A stretch of DNA of 64,000 nt from a virus. The DNA is taken from positions 1 to 64,000 of the IMG/VR virus record IMGVR_UViG_3300048834_000246; one strand, given 5' to 3'. Position numbers and translations under genes: made by a program. The notes under the pieces are model-generated. The model saw only the letters and a list, made by a program, of their open reading frames with translations. It made no database searches and was not told where the DNA came from. This document shows, piece after piece, positions 38,768 through 48,378 of this stretch (its first letter is position 1; each line of letters opens with the position of its first letter).

Positions 38768-39760
38768 ATGTCTCGTATTTGGTTACTTGAAGAAATAAAC
38801 GACGCTCATACAATGGACGCCGACGATTTTTTGCGAAAGTATCAAGATCGAACGTTTGATGCGTGGAGAATTAAGCGTGGTCGCACGCTTCCATCTATTC
38901 AAAATCTCCCCCAAGAATTCACATCGAACAAACGTATTGGAGAACTAGACTGGCGAGAAGTAAATGCCCTTGCATTACAAATGCAGGAGCTAAAGCAACG
39001 GGCTAGCTACAGTCAAGACACCGCGGAAATAAAGATCGACACTGATAAGCCGGTGTGTATTGTGGGCTTATCTGATACACACATTTTATCCTGGGGAACA
39101 GACCACGCCCTTCTCGAAGAAATCACCAATGAAATTTTAGAGACAGACGGCTTGTACGTAGCGCTTCTCGGTGACTTGCAACAAATGTCTATCAAGATGC
39201 GTGGTGTGTTAGAAGTATCTGACAATATGTTTCCTCCGGAAATTCAGCACCGGTATCTCGAAGCGTGGTTGAAAGAAATCTCCCACAAGGTTCTTTTTGC
39301 AACGTGGGACAACCACTCAGCTATGCGTGAAGAAGAAGCTAGCGGGTATTCTCGCTACTCAGACATTTTGAAACGAAATGTTATTTATCACAACGGGATC
39401 GGGCATCCAGATGTGACGATTGGAGACGAGACGTATAAGCTAGCCGTTACGCACGCTTTCCCTCGACGCTCTCAATATAACCCGTGCTATGGGGGTGTGA
39501 TGTACCTAATGTCTCACGGGCATTCCAGAGAGATTGCTATGTCAGGTGACTCACACGTTCCGGGTATCTCGTGGTTCACTCACGGAGAAACCCCAAAGCT
39601 CGCTACGAACGCAGGAACGATCCAAACAAACTCCGGATACGCAAAACGGTTCTTCACCCTACACACGCACCCAAGCTTCCCTGCTGTCATTCTGTGGCCT
39701 GACAAGCACCATTTCGAACCTGTGGTAAGTGTCAAAACCTGGAAACAACTTTATACATAA
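38768..39760 (+). CDS. Metallophosphoesterase
   Basis: This is a 330-residue calcineurin-like phosphoesterase. The metal motifs are visible in order: GLSDTHI (about residues 98-104), LLGDLQQ (about 132-138), WDNHS (about 180-184), VTHAF (about 225) and SHGHS / SGDSHVPG (about 244-264). The N-terminal about 85 residues look like a helical DNA-binding or linker part (ELDWREVNALALQMQEL). It may act on nucleic acid ends or nucleotides. It lies after the lysis terminator, the last gene of the rightward block. Confidence 0.85.
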   Translation: MSRIWLLEEINDAHTMDADDFLRKYQDRTFDAWRIKRGRTLPSIQNLPQEFTSNKRIGELDWREVNALALQMQELKQRASYSQDTAEIKIDTDKPVCIVGLSDTHILSWGTDHALLEEITNEILETDGLYVALLGDLQQMSIKMRGVLEVSDNMFPPEIQHRYLEAWLKEISHKVLFATWDNHSAMREEEASGYSRYSDILKRNVIYHNGIGHPDVTIGDETYKLAVTHAFPRRSQYNPCYGGVMYLMSHGHSREIAMSGDSHVPGISWFTHGETPKLATNAGTIQTNSGYAKRFFTLHTHPSFPAVILWPDKHHFEPVVSVKTWKQLYT

Positions 39761-39788
39761 AAAAAGAGCCGCAAGGCTCTTTTTTTTA
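39761..39788. terminator. Bidirectional terminator at convergent genes
   Basis: AAAAAGAGCC, GCAA loop, GGCTCTTTTTTTT. It separates the rightward phosphoesterase gene and the leftward methyltransferase-like gene and serves both. Confidence 0.92.
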
Positions 39789-40391
39789 TCCCCATTGTTC
39801 GGCCATAGCATCTGCAATTCCTTGGTAGGTTTTGCTTCGTTCCTTAGCGCGTGTTTCGCTTGGTCCTAGTCGATTCTGACCACTATCGGTTTGATTCGCC
39901 CACCGATTTTTTCCGTTCACAATTCTTGGCTCAATATAGTTTGTTGGCATAAGAATAGGAAGATTCTTTAACCACAAACATGTAGACTTACTTGCGTCGT
40001 CTCCAAACATATACGGTTGGATTATTTGATCTGGCTTACGATAGGCAGAACTGATTCGACCAATAGGGTTTTCTAGAGCAATTTTAGGGATATTGTGATC
40101 GATGAACCCCTCACCCATTAAATTGAAGACAAACAACATCGCTTCATGCGTTAGTTCAGACCGGCCTGGAACCTTGTTATTCCAATGAAGACCGGACGAA
40201 CTAAGATACGTACACGGCGGATGTGCAATCATCATATCCCACCCGTCATTGATAATATCAAACACGTCGCCTTCGTAATGAGGGCCGGGGGATTCAGTCG
40301 GAAGCAAATCGCAGGACATTGCGTCGTGACCTTTTCGAATAAAGGCGTCTCTAACAACGCCTGAATACTCGCACGCGACAAGAATTTTCAC
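39786..40391 (-). CDS. DNA cytosine methyltransferase-like protein
   Basis: This is a 201-residue protein. MKILVACEYSGVVRDAFIRKGHDAMSCDLLP (region) matches SAM-fold motif I, GWDMMIAHPPCTYLSSSG carries the PPC motif IV, and IALENPIG carries the ENP motif VI. This set is typical of short phage cytosine-methyltransferase-like proteins. The target-recognition part is small, so base specificity or activity is uncertain. It could protect phage DNA from host restriction. Confidence 0.75.
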   Translation of the reverse strand: MKILVACEYSGVVRDAFIRKGHDAMSCDLLPTESPGPHYEGDVFDIINDGWDMMIAHPPCTYLSSSGLHWNNKVPGRSELTHEAMLFVFNLMGEGFIDHNIPKIALENPIGRISSAYRKPDQIIQPYMFGDDASKSTCLWLKNLPILMPTNYIEPRIVNGKNRWANQTDSGQNRLGPSETRAKERSKTYQGIADAMAEQWG

Positions 40392-40939
40392 TATACCCCC
40401 CTAATTGAGTACGAGTTAAGAATTGTACACAGAGCCTCGGCGTTCCCCATGGCATCGTCAACCGCACTATGCGTGTGCTTGGTTATTCGATACTTCTTGA
40501 AGCTCTGCTTGAAATCCGCCCGGAGTCCTTTGTAGAAACTTGTCAGACTAAGCGAACTAAATCCAAACGGGTTAGACCCGATGTAATAATGAAAATAAGC
40601 ATTGACGAACTGCCAATCGAATCCCGCATTGTCTGAAACAAACGAAGGTCTACGAACTCCCTCCGGCGTTACGTGTTGGACCCACGAATTGAATTTTTCC
40701 ATTGTAAGCGAGGCACGTGGATAACCTTCAATCTCTGCTCGGCTTCGACCGATAGCTTCTAGAGCATCATTACGGGATACGTGATTTGGCAAGGGAGCCA
40801 TACTTCCGAGAAACGTCGCGCCGATTTCGTACATCGTTTTGTTTGCGGGACGATGAACAACTACCGCCCCAATCTCGATCATGGAATTGATAAGCGGAGT
40901 TGGCCCGTCTGCTTCGACATCTACACAAATAAAAAACAC
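40391..40939 (-). CDS. DEDDh 3'-5' exonuclease (RNase T-like)
   Basis: This is a 182-residue protein. CVDVEADGPTP at the N-terminus carries D-x-E (motif I), DNAGFDWQFVN carries motif II Asp, and HSAVDDAMGNAEAL carries the motif III His and Asp. This is the full DEDDh set. It could trim DNA or RNA 3' ends, for example tRNA ends or replication products. A GTG start lies behind AAAGGATAG. Confidence 0.85.
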   Translation of the reverse strand: MFFICVDVEADGPTPLINSMIEIGAVVVHRPANKTMYEIGATFLGSMAPLPNHVSRNDALEAIGRSRAEIEGYPRASLTMEKFNSWVQHVTPEGVRRPSFVSDNAGFDWQFVNAYFHYYIGSNPFGFSSLSLTSFYKGLRADFKQSFKKYRITKHTHSAVDDAMGNAEALCTILNSYSIRGV

Positions 40940-40943
40940 GTTA

Positions 40944-41228
40944 CTATCCTTTCACTTCTGTTTCTTGTTGAGTAGTTGAAATTTCTTCAAAAAAGTTTGT
41001 TACGGGTGGCATTCCTGCGACCCAAATAAACAAGGGTTTTGGGAATGTGAACGTTTCTAATTTATATTGGAGAACGCGCACGCTTGCAAAATATAGTTCT
41101 GATTCTTGTTGAATAGTCTCAATAAAATTTAAGACATACGTGCGTATTTGCTCTTTATCAAGCGATGCGTAGGAAATAACCTCACTTCCCGTACCCGCGT
41201 AATCAACCAACACAATATAAACGAACAC
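40944..41228 (-). CDS. 94-residue hypothetical protein
   Basis: This is a mixed alpha/beta protein (YIVLVDYAGTGSEVISYASLDKEQI) with a charged C-terminus. A GTG start lies behind GGAGGGAAC. It lies between the exonuclease and nrdA genes in one transcript. No recognised domain. Confidence 0.6.
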   Translation of the reverse strand: MFVYIVLVDYAGTGSEVISYASLDKEQIRTYVLNFIETIQQESELYFASVRVLQYKLETFTFPKPLFIWVAGMPPVTNFFEEISTTQQETEVKG

Positions 41229-41236
41229 GTTCCCTC

Positions 41237-42868
41237 CTATGCTTCACACACTGCGCACGAAAGAATATCAGCACTCTGTGTGTACGACTTTGCTGCATTA
41301 AAACCAATTTGGTAATACAGCGACTTGACACCCAACCGCCACGCTTCGAGAACAAGCGCGTTCATATCCTTGGTGGTTGTGCGGTCAGGATCAATCATTA
41401 GATTGAGCGACTGGCTTTGGTCAATAAACTTTTGCCGGTCTGCTGCTTGTGTCACAATCTCCATCGGAGAAATCTCACTAAATGTTTTATACACCATTTT
41501 CTCGTAGTCGTCAAGGTCTAAGTGCTGCACGCTTCCTTGATTAGCGAGGATGCTTTCCCACACGGCTTCTGTATTCAGCCCCCGCCTTTCCAGGGTAGAC
41601 ATCAAATGCGGGTTTCGGATTGTGTACTTGCCTTTTTGCAAATCTTTGATGTAATAGTTCGACGCGTGCGGCTCAATGCCTTCCGAGATTTGCCCCAGGA
41701 TAAACGCCGAGGACTTTGTGGGGGCTACCGCCATAGTTGTTGTGTTTCGAAGCACCCCGTCAAATTCGTTCGCCCCAAACCATGTTGCGAGTTCAGCGGA
41801 GGCGAGATAACTTTTCTCTTGAATGTTTTTGAAAATCTGTTTGTTCAACGTTCGTGCAACCACACTCTCAAACGGAACCATGCGTGATTGCAGGTACGTG
41901 TGATACCCCACGGCTCCGATACCGATAGCCCGGTGCCGTTCCGCGAACCGTACAGCACGTTCCATGTAAGGTAGCTCTCTCGCTTTAGCGATAAAATCAG
42001 TCATCACCGCATCGAGAAAGTACGTCAGAATCTCCACCGCATCTGTGTCTTTCCACTCGTCGTATTTTGAAATGTTCATGCTGGAAAGATTGCAGACGAA
42101 CGACTCTTCTTCATTCGACGGGAGCGCGATCTCCGCGCACAGGTTGGATGAATTAATAAGTCCTCTATAGGATTCCGGTGCTTGATTATTTACGTTGTCA
42201 ATGAAAATAATATACGGATACCCTGTGCTAAACCTGGAGTCAAGTACCTTCGCCCATAGCACACGCTTATCGTGGTCGCCGCCAATCATCGCGTTCAACC
42301 ACTCGTCGGTAACAGTAATGCCGAAGGAAATATCTTGAAGTGGGTTTCCTTCCGAACGCGTATTAAGAAATTCGCTGGCGTCTGGATGTTCGATAGGGAG
42401 ATACGCGGCAAAACTCCCCCGCCGTGCGGACCCCTGAGAAATGACGTTCATCGTTGTTTCAAACAACTGCATGAAGTGAACGGCTCCAGAAGAATTACCA
42501 TTGTTGGTAATAGGTGCCCCGCGATGCCGAAGCTTTCCGAAATAAGCTGATGTTCCGCCGCCAAACTTAGTCATCATGCCGACCTCGGCCTGGGTAGTCA
42601 AGATGGATTCGGTAGTGTCATCAATGTACGAACCGAAACAACTGATCGGAAGACCACGACTCGTACCAAAATTAGCCCAAATGGGTGTACTAAGGGAGTA
42701 GTACCCCTCACTCATATATTGGAAGAACTTATCTTCGAACCACGGAAGGTTGAGAATCCTCCCTGCAGTTTTCGTAATATGAGCAATACGGTCTTCGGCA
42801 GATTGCCCGTTAACCAAGTACCCGCGTGATAAAAATTGCCGACTCTCCGGCGTCAACCACTCAAACAT
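41237..42868 (-). CDS. nrdA: Ribonucleotide reductase large subunit NrdA
   Basis: This is a short class I alpha subunit (about 543 residues; no N-terminal ATP cone seen). Landmarks: LPISCFGS (first redox Cys), NLCAEIALPS (catalytic N-x-C-x-E), VCNLSSMN (second redox Cys), KSLYYQIGFNA (radical-transfer Tyr pair) and the C-terminal CAVCEA pair that re-reduces the site. The start ATG at 42868 has TAGGAG six bases upstream; a TTG at 42874 overlaps that site. It reduces NDPs to dNDPs with NrdB, encoded directly upstream. Confidence 0.93.
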   Translation of the reverse strand: MFEWLTPESRQFLSRGYLVNGQSAEDRIAHITKTAGRILNLPWFEDKFFQYMSEGYYSLSTPIWANFGTSRGLPISCFGSYIDDTTESILTTQAEVGMMTKFGGGTSAYFGKLRHRGAPITNNGNSSGAVHFMQLFETTMNVISQGSARRGSFAAYLPIEHPDASEFLNTRSEGNPLQDISFGITVTDEWLNAMIGGDHDKRVLWAKVLDSRFSTGYPYIIFIDNVNNQAPESYRGLINSSNLCAEIALPSNEEESFVCNLSSMNISKYDEWKDTDAVEILTYFLDAVMTDFIAKARELPYMERAVRFAERHRAIGIGAVGYHTYLQSRMVPFESVVARTLNKQIFKNIQEKSYLASAELATWFGANEFDGVLRNTTTMAVAPTKSSAFILGQISEGIEPHASNYYIKDLQKGKYTIRNPHLMSTLERRGLNTEAVWESILANQGSVQHLDLDDYEKMVYKTFSEISPMEIVTQAADRQKFIDQSQSLNLMIDPDRTTTKDMNALVLEAWRLGVKSLYYQIGFNAAKSYTQSADILSCAVCEA

Positions 42869-42877
42869 AGACAACTC

Positions 42878-43864
42878 CTAAAACAGATCGTTACTTGTGA
42901 CCGATTGTGTACGCTTTGTGTACGCAGTCGATTTTTTTGAAAAAAAGTCAATTGCGACCGTAGCTTGAAGTTCTTCTTCAAACCATCGAAGATTTTCAGG
43001 GCACGGGTTATTAAAGTTCGTTGCCTTTAGATTCATTTGATCCAAACTTTTCCAGATACGAAAACGAATAAACTCCTTCACATCCTCACTACGGAGAAAA
43101 CCCAACGCGTCGTCATCCCCAAAAATGAAATCCACGACATTACATTCCGCTTGGTACGCTTGATTTGCTTGGGTAAGGAACAGATTCACCCACGAAAGAG
43201 GGGTAAAGAAAGTACCGGACTCCCGAGAAAGGGTGTCAATGAGCCAGAAACCAAAGTGGGCGTGAACTGTTTCTTCCTGTTGGGTGGCTTGCACCACGTT
43301 ATCAATATCTTTTAATACGTTTCTGTATTTATTAAATGACTTGATAATAAGAAACTGAGAAAATAAGCTTACATTCTCTACAAGCATAGTAAATAAGGAA
43401 ATAGACAGAAGAATCTTTTCAATATCACCCCCCATGCTTGTTTCTAGTTTCTTTGTAAGGTAGTTAAATCGGTTTGACAGGACCGGAGAATTGAGGGATT
43501 CCTGAAAGTCGTCCTCGATACCAAGCACCGTTAACAGGTGAGAATACGCATCAGCGTGTCGCACCTCGGACTCAGCAAACACAGCTCCGACTTGCTCAAT
43601 TTCTGGCTTCGGAAACATCGTTCCGATGTTTCCCCAAAACCGTTTCACCGCAATCTCTACCTGGGAGATAGCGAACAATGCTCGTGTGATAACACCGCGT
43701 TCATAGGAACTGATGTTGGTGTAATAATCTTGAATATCACTGGTGAAGCTCCACTCGCTCACAAGCCAATAACTGTGTTGAATAGCTTCTTTATAACCGG
43801 AAACGTCATATTCAAACGGCTTGAAGCTTTGACGTGGAAGACAAATATTCGGAGTAATAGACAC
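42878..43864 (-). CDS. nrdB: Ribonucleotide reductase small subunit NrdB
   Basis: This is a 328-residue class I beta subunit. AESEVRHADAYSHLL carries the E-x-x-H metal ligands and the radical Tyr four residues after His. QEETVHAHFGFWL carries the second E-x-x-H. The C-terminal tail ends in NDLF, the usual docking peptide to NrdA. A GTG start lies behind AAAGGATTATTC, under an extended -10 promoter (TGTTATAAT) at 43898-43906. Confidence 0.93.
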   Translation of the reverse strand: MSITPNICLPRQSFKPFEYDVSGYKEAIQHSYWLVSEWSFTSDIQDYYTNISSYERGVITRALFAISQVEIAVKRFWGNIGTMFPKPEIEQVGAVFAESEVRHADAYSHLLTVLGIEDDFQESLNSPVLSNRFNYLTKKLETSMGGDIEKILLSISLFTMLVENVSLFSQFLIIKSFNKYRNVLKDIDNVVQATQQEETVHAHFGFWLIDTLSRESGTFFTPLSWVNLFLTQANQAYQAECNVVDFIFGDDDALGFLRSEDVKEFIRFRIWKSLDQMNLKATNFNNPCPENLRWFEEELQATVAIDFFSKKSTAYTKRTQSVTSNDLF

Positions 43865-43897
43865 GAATAATCCTTTCTCTACGAAGGTAAGACTTCT

Positions 43898-43906
43898 ATT
43901 ATAACA
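43898..43906 (-). promoter_or_regulatory. Extended -10 promoter of nrdBA
   Basis: On the minus strand, TGTTATAAT is a perfect extended -10 (TG-n-TATAAT). The -35 is weak, which is common with extended -10 elements. It lies 34-42 bases upstream of the nrdB start. Confidence 0.7.
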
Positions 43907-43970
43907 AAAGCTAGGGTCAGAATCTAGTACCTAACCCCAGCCATTAGTCCCATAGTTTTAGTTAATTATG

Positions 43971-44870
43971 TTAGTCTGTGACAAAACACCCACAACCCCC
44001 AACATCTGAAAAATCTATATCTTTCTGGTTCTTTTCTAAACGCTCCCGTAGAGCGTGCAAGGTCAGTGGTTTTGTATCCCCCCCTCTCCTGTCTCGAAGA
44101 ATTGCTACCTTGCTACCAATAAACTCTTGAAATTCTAATTCTTTTCGTTCGTGGTAAAGGTACAGTGGTTTATTTGTTTTCAGTAAATTTGCGAAATGAC
44201 CGGCTCCCGCTCGGACACAAAACCCCCCGCAATTATTGTGGGTAAACCCTTGTTCGTACAATGCGGGTAGTTTGATATTGTGTTCGTGAAGAATAGTAAT
44301 CATTTCTGTTTTCGTCAGAAACGGTTCTTCACACATCGGGAATTCAACCAGGTATGGAAACCAGTTTGCTGTCGGTGCTTTTTTTCGATGTTGTTCTGTC
44401 CAATCTATACCTAAATATAGAACGCTTGTCTCCGGAGCAAAGTTTTTTACGATATATTTCCGAGACATATCTTGCTTTAATACGTGCGAACATTTTGCTA
44501 ACCGAGAATTTCCTAAAAATCTTGTGTCTTTAAAAACATCCCAAGGATCACGTCCGTCAGATAACCAAACAAAATGGTCTAACTTTTCGGTTACAGCGTG
44601 AGACAATGCAACCAACTGTTTCTTTCGCTCGTCGGGGTTTTCATGTAACTCTTCCAGAAGAGACACACGGGTTAGAAGCTCTAATACATCCGCCCCAAAA
44701 AGTAAATTGTACGTTTCTAAAAGAAATGTGTAGAGAGATTTATCTTCAATGAGGGTGTCAGTAAAAAGAAGATACGTATTGTCTGTTCCATACTTTTCAA
44801 TCACCCGCTGTGCCGTAATAAAACTTCCAATCCCACCGGAATAAAACACGATATGTTTTGTTTGACTCAT
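43971..44870 (-). CDS. PP-loop ATPase / PAPS reductase-like protein
   Basis: This is a protein of about 300 residues. YSGGIGSF (near residue 10) is the SGGxxS PP-loop that binds ATP. Later segments (FLGNSRLAKCSHVLKQD, LYLGIDWTEQHRKKAP) follow the pattern of phosphoadenosine-phosphosulfate-reductase-like and alpha-hydrolase enzymes. The C-terminus has HNNCGGFCVRAG and GGCGCFVTD Cys clusters. Sulfur or nucleotide chemistry on DNA or tRNA is possible but unproved. Start ATG 44870 (44882 also possible); it overlaps the polymerase gene end. Confidence 0.7.
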   Translation of the reverse strand: MSQTKHIVFYSGGIGSFITAQRVIEKYGTDNTYLLFTDTLIEDKSLYTFLLETYNLLFGADVLELLTRVSLLEELHENPDERKKQLVALSHAVTEKLDHFVWLSDGRDPWDVFKDTRFLGNSRLAKCSHVLKQDMSRKYIVKNFAPETSVLYLGIDWTEQHRKKAPTANWFPYLVEFPMCEEPFLTKTEMITILHEHNIKLPALYEQGFTHNNCGGFCVRAGAGHFANLLKTNKPLYLYHERKELEFQEFIGSKVAILRDRRGGDTKPLTLHALRERLEKNQKDIDFSDVGGCGCFVTD

Positions 44871-47428
44871 GCTTCCTCCCATACTTTTGTGTTACCCCAA
44901 TTGGAGCCGACTTTGACTTCAATATCTAACACCGCGCCAGAGGGGTTATCAATCGGCCATGTGGTCATATTCCGACGAATAACCTCAATTGCATCAGCTT
45001 CTTTTCCTTCTCGCACTTCACATTCAATAGAGTCGTGAACCAGGAACAAGCCTCGTCCGAGATTCTTTTCTTGAAGTTCGGTGTTGATCTTAATAAACGC
45101 AAGAAGGTTTAAATCGGACGCGAAGCTTTGCACAGGGGCATTCACTGACTGGTTCAACACGTTCTGACGGTTCTCCCGTGTAATGAGGTTCCATCGACGT
45201 ACACGTCCAAACGGGGTTCTGCTTCGGCCTTCGGTCAGCGCGATCTTGTGTTGATTAGCATACCATTCCCGATACTTCGGCGCAACTTCAAACACGCTAT
45301 CAATAAGAACCTGTGCCGTTTCTTCTGTGATAGGCACCCCTTCGGCGGAAAGGTTTTTTGCGAGTCCCATAGCTGAGATACCATAGAACACTCCGAAGTT
45401 GGTTGTTTTCGCAATCTGACGTTGTTCATCAGTAACGTCGTCTACCGGAATTTTGAAAATGCGTGACGCCATTTCCTTGTGAAAATCTCCGGTCATCACA
45501 GCTTGTCCAAGCACATCGTCTCCAGACAAGAACCACGCGCACCGGACTTCAAGCTGTGCAAAGTCACTCGACACCCAGACGTGACCTGGCGATGGAAGGA
45601 AGATACGCTTAATTGAGTCGAAACCCCCCTTCAACGTATTCGACCGGGGAATGGTTTGCAACGGCGGGTTGTGCATCGCCAAACGACCGGTTACAGCCCC
45701 ACGCAAATCAATGTTCGGATGTACGCGACCATCTGACTTAATATCGTCCACGATGCCCTTAACATACGTGTTCATCATATGATTCATCAGCGTGAACTCT
45801 TCAAGCATCGTTACGAGAGGATGCCCCTTATGCACGTCTCGAAACGCTTTTCCGGTCGTAAGGTTTTTTGTATCCTCGTCAAATACTTTTTTGAGTTTTA
45901 GTGTTTCATACGCGAACGCTTTGATTTGTCCATCTGAGGCCGGGTTCAACGGCTCTTCTTTGTAAAGTTGCTCCCACCCGATAAACTTTTCTTTATCAAC
46001 GGGAACGCTAACCATCTGACCGTGTACTTTCTTCCGCTTTATCTCGGTAACGGTTTCATAGCGACGAATCTTTTTGTCCTCAACAACTCGTTTCCACCCG
46101 TTATCGGCGGCGTATTGTTGAATTGCCTGGCGAGACGCGGCGATCTTCGGAAGCCAAATTTCCCCAAGCTGTGCAAGATATGTCTGATCGACAAGAATAC
46201 CTTTTGATTCTACATCAGCAAAGGTTCGTTGTGCCGGTTCAAGAATGTTCCGTACAAGGTCTACCGTGCCCTCTTCTTCAATGAGTTGTTGCAAAATAGG
46301 TTCAACCCTGGATGTGTACACCACATCTAACCCGGCGTATTTTGCAAGAATAGGTCGGGGTACATTTTCCCACCCGGACTTTCCAACACCGAGATATTGG
46401 TGAACCTCGTCTTCATAATATGGAGAATTAAGCCACTCCCGCGAGAGTGTTTTAAGACCAACCTTCCCCTTGTGTTCAGTAAGTCCTAAAGCCATACACA
46501 TTGTATCAATGTCGTTAGCCGGTAAAACGTTGAAATACTTTTCAAACCACTGTCGGTCAAACGACATATTGTGAATGATCCATGTAAATCTGCTATCGGA
46601 TAGTAGATTTGCAAACTTACGCTTCAACACCGGATTATTCAAAACATCGTATTCAAATACAGCGGCTTTTTCAGTATTTCCGATAGCGACCTGAATAAGA
46701 TAGTTATCAATAACACTAAGCCCGGACGTTTCTACGTCGATAGAAAGCTTATACCCAGCTCGTCCTGCTAAGAGCGCGTCTAGCACGCCGTTCGCTTGCT
46801 CTACACTCTTCACATGGTTTACTGGAATGTTTTCGGTTCGATCCATAATAGACAGTTTGCCGGTTGAAATTCGCACAGCGCGGCGAGTTGAGGAAAGAAT
46901 ATCCTCAAAGTTACTTTCGGCTGTTTTATTATTTGCCATAACAGAAGATGGATTATACGTTGGAAGTACAGGGGCAGGGAAGAGGGTTGGAAACTCTACT
47001 ACCCCTTGCACTTCTTTCAATGTTTGCCGCGTATCTAAGGTGCTTCGTGACGCCGTTGTTCCAAGAGCAAGAATCATGTTTGGTTGAACAAGTTTCAACT
47101 CATGGATTAGGCGAGGACGACAACAATCAATAGCTCCTGATGGTGCCGGAATGTCTGTGTAATGAGCATCTTGGTTTTGGCACAGTACGGCGTGAGTGGA
47201 CCATACTGTTTCGAACGACTCACCTTCACGCTTTAAAACATTCTCAAACACAACACCTGAACGACCGGCAAGAGGGCGTTTCCCACGCACATCAGCGTAG
47301 TGAGGCGAATCCGCTACAACCGCAAGAGAAGCATCTACATTTCCATGCCCTAAAATAGGGTTTCGTTTGTGTCGCAACGGACACACATCACACTTGGCAA
47401 ACTTTAATGCTTCTAAAGTCGGGTTCAC
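44867..47428 (-). CDS. Family A DNA polymerase with N-terminal UDG-like domain
   Basis: I place the start at GTG 47428 (AAGGAG ten bases upstream; TTG 47434 possible), giving about 853 residues. Residues about 10-170 resemble a family-4/5 uracil-DNA glycosylase, with four Cys spaced C-x2-C-x66-C-x18-C as in the iron-sulfur enzymes, but the usual HPS is TYNPSS. Next comes a 3'-5' exonuclease (IDVETSG, HNMSFDRQWFEK, YAGLDVVYTSR). The polymerase has DFAQLEVR, RQIAKTTNFGVFYG and LVHDSIECE motifs A, B and C. It is probably the replicative enzyme. Confidence 0.92.
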   Translation of the reverse strand: MNPTLEALKFAKCDVCPLRHKRNPILGHGNVDASLAVVADSPHYADVRGKRPLAGRSGVVFENVLKREGESFETVWSTHAVLCQNQDAHYTDIPAPSGAIDCCRPRLIHELKLVQPNMILALGTTASRSTLDTRQTLKEVQGVVEFPTLFPAPVLPTYNPSSVMANNKTAESNFEDILSSTRRAVRISTGKLSIMDRTENIPVNHVKSVEQANGVLDALLAGRAGYKLSIDVETSGLSVIDNYLIQVAIGNTEKAAVFEYDVLNNPVLKRKFANLLSDSRFTWIIHNMSFDRQWFEKYFNVLPANDIDTMCMALGLTEHKGKVGLKTLSREWLNSPYYEDEVHQYLGVGKSGWENVPRPILAKYAGLDVVYTSRVEPILQQLIEEEGTVDLVRNILEPAQRTFADVESKGILVDQTYLAQLGEIWLPKIAASRQAIQQYAADNGWKRVVEDKKIRRYETVTEIKRKKVHGQMVSVPVDKEKFIGWEQLYKEEPLNPASDGQIKAFAYETLKLKKVFDEDTKNLTTGKAFRDVHKGHPLVTMLEEFTLMNHMMNTYVKGIVDDIKSDGRVHPNIDLRGAVTGRLAMHNPPLQTIPRSNTLKGGFDSIKRIFLPSPGHVWVSSDFAQLEVRCAWFLSGDDVLGQAVMTGDFHKEMASRIFKIPVDDVTDEQRQIAKTTNFGVFYGISAMGLAKNLSAEGVPITEETAQVLIDSVFEVAPKYREWYANQHKIALTEGRSRTPFGRVRRWNLITRENRQNVLNQSVNAPVQSFASDLNLLAFIKINTELQEKNLGRGLFLVHDSIECEVREGKEADAIEVIRRNMTTWPIDNPSGAVLDIEVKVGSNWGNTKVWEEA

Positions 47429-47822
47429 TGACAATTTTCTCCTTTGCCATATATGCAAGAATGTGAGCGAACGCATCAATAGAATGTGGCGTTCGTGTGG
47501 TTTGTTCTAAAATATCACGCGCTATACCAACATACGCTTTTCGGGTTTGTGGAGTCTGAATAAAGGTTCGTATTCGTTTTACATAGTACGAATAATACTC
47601 AACAAACCCGAGTAATTTAAGCGTATAGGTTGATTCCGATGTTCGATACCCCCCTCCAATAAAGTTCTCGATAAGAACAATATCAGAGGGGGCGAGATTC
47701 TTGTCAATAATTGCAATAAGTTCGTCCGGTGTTGTTGTTTGTGTGACGTACACACTGTTTGTGTATACGTCATACAGAGCAACACCGGTCGTAATTCCAG
47801 GATCAATAGACAAGATTCGCAC
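47388..47822 (-). CDS. RuvC-like Holliday junction resolvase
   Basis: This is a 144-residue RNase H-fold protein. LSIDPGITTGVALYD at the N-terminus carries the first catalytic Asp, IVLIENFIGGG the Glu and SIDAFAHILAYMA the C-terminal Asp. It should resolve recombination or replication junctions before packaging. It overlaps the polymerase gene by 41 bases and follows the SSB-like gene. Confidence 0.8.
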   Translation of the reverse strand: MRILSIDPGITTGVALYDVYTNSVYVTQTTTPDELIAIIDKNLAPSDIVLIENFIGGGYRTSESTYTLKLLGFVEYYSYYVKRIRTFIQTPQTRKAYVGIARDILEQTTRTPHSIDAFAHILAYMAKEKIVSEPDFRSIKVCQV

Positions 47823-47827
47823 AGGGT

Positions 47828-48322
47828 TTACCAGCCCGAACTGGCGTCTGCGTTGTCCGTAAGCGGTTTGACATTCTTAACTTCGTTCCGTTCTCCGTAC
47901 TGTTCGCCGTTCGGTCCAGTACGTGCGGGACTTACCGTCACTTCAACAGCAACTTCTTGCTGCATCATTTGTTCGATGATGGAGTCAAGTGAAACCCACG
48001 TTTCGTTCGGTGAAAGATCGGTTTCCTCTTCTTCGTGACTCCAACCGATAACGGCGTTCTCAACGGTGAAGAAGCTAGGATCAACCCCGGCAGACGTAGC
48101 TACCTGTTTGAATCTCCAAAGGGTACTCGGATGGATAATAAGCCGGTCAAAGACTGACCCACCATCATGCAAGCGATACCGAACATTGAGCATCGTCGCT
48201 CCATTTGTTTTCGGACCCGTGCTCACACCCGGTGTAATGGTGTGAATAACGGCGGGATACGTACCCGCAGGGATAATTTCAAAACCGTCGTTCTTGGACA
48301 AATCTGCTCGAATCGGTGGCAT
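47828..48322 (-). CDS. ssDNA-binding-like protein (DUF669-type)
   Basis: This is a 164-residue protein. FEIIPAGTYPAVIHTITPG.. LNVRYRLHDGGSVFDRLIIHPSTLWRFKQVATSAGV.. VAVEVTVSPARTGPNGEQYGERNEVKNVKP follows the OB-like DUF669 pattern common next to Sak4-type recombinases. The acidic end (DNADASSGW) is like an SSB tail. It starts behind AAGGAGGGG and probably coats single-stranded phage DNA. Confidence 0.75.
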   Translation of the reverse strand: MPPIRADLSKNDGFEIIPAGTYPAVIHTITPGVSTGPKTNGATMLNVRYRLHDGGSVFDRLIIHPSTLWRFKQVATSAGVDPSFFTVENAVIGWSHEEEETDLSPNETWVSLDSIIEQMMQQEVAVEVTVSPARTGPNGEQYGERNEVKNVKPLTDNADASSGW

Positions 48323-48378
48323 ATCTTCGGCCCCTCCTTAAGAAGCCTATTGTGTATTCAACTGACCCTATGTCAGCC

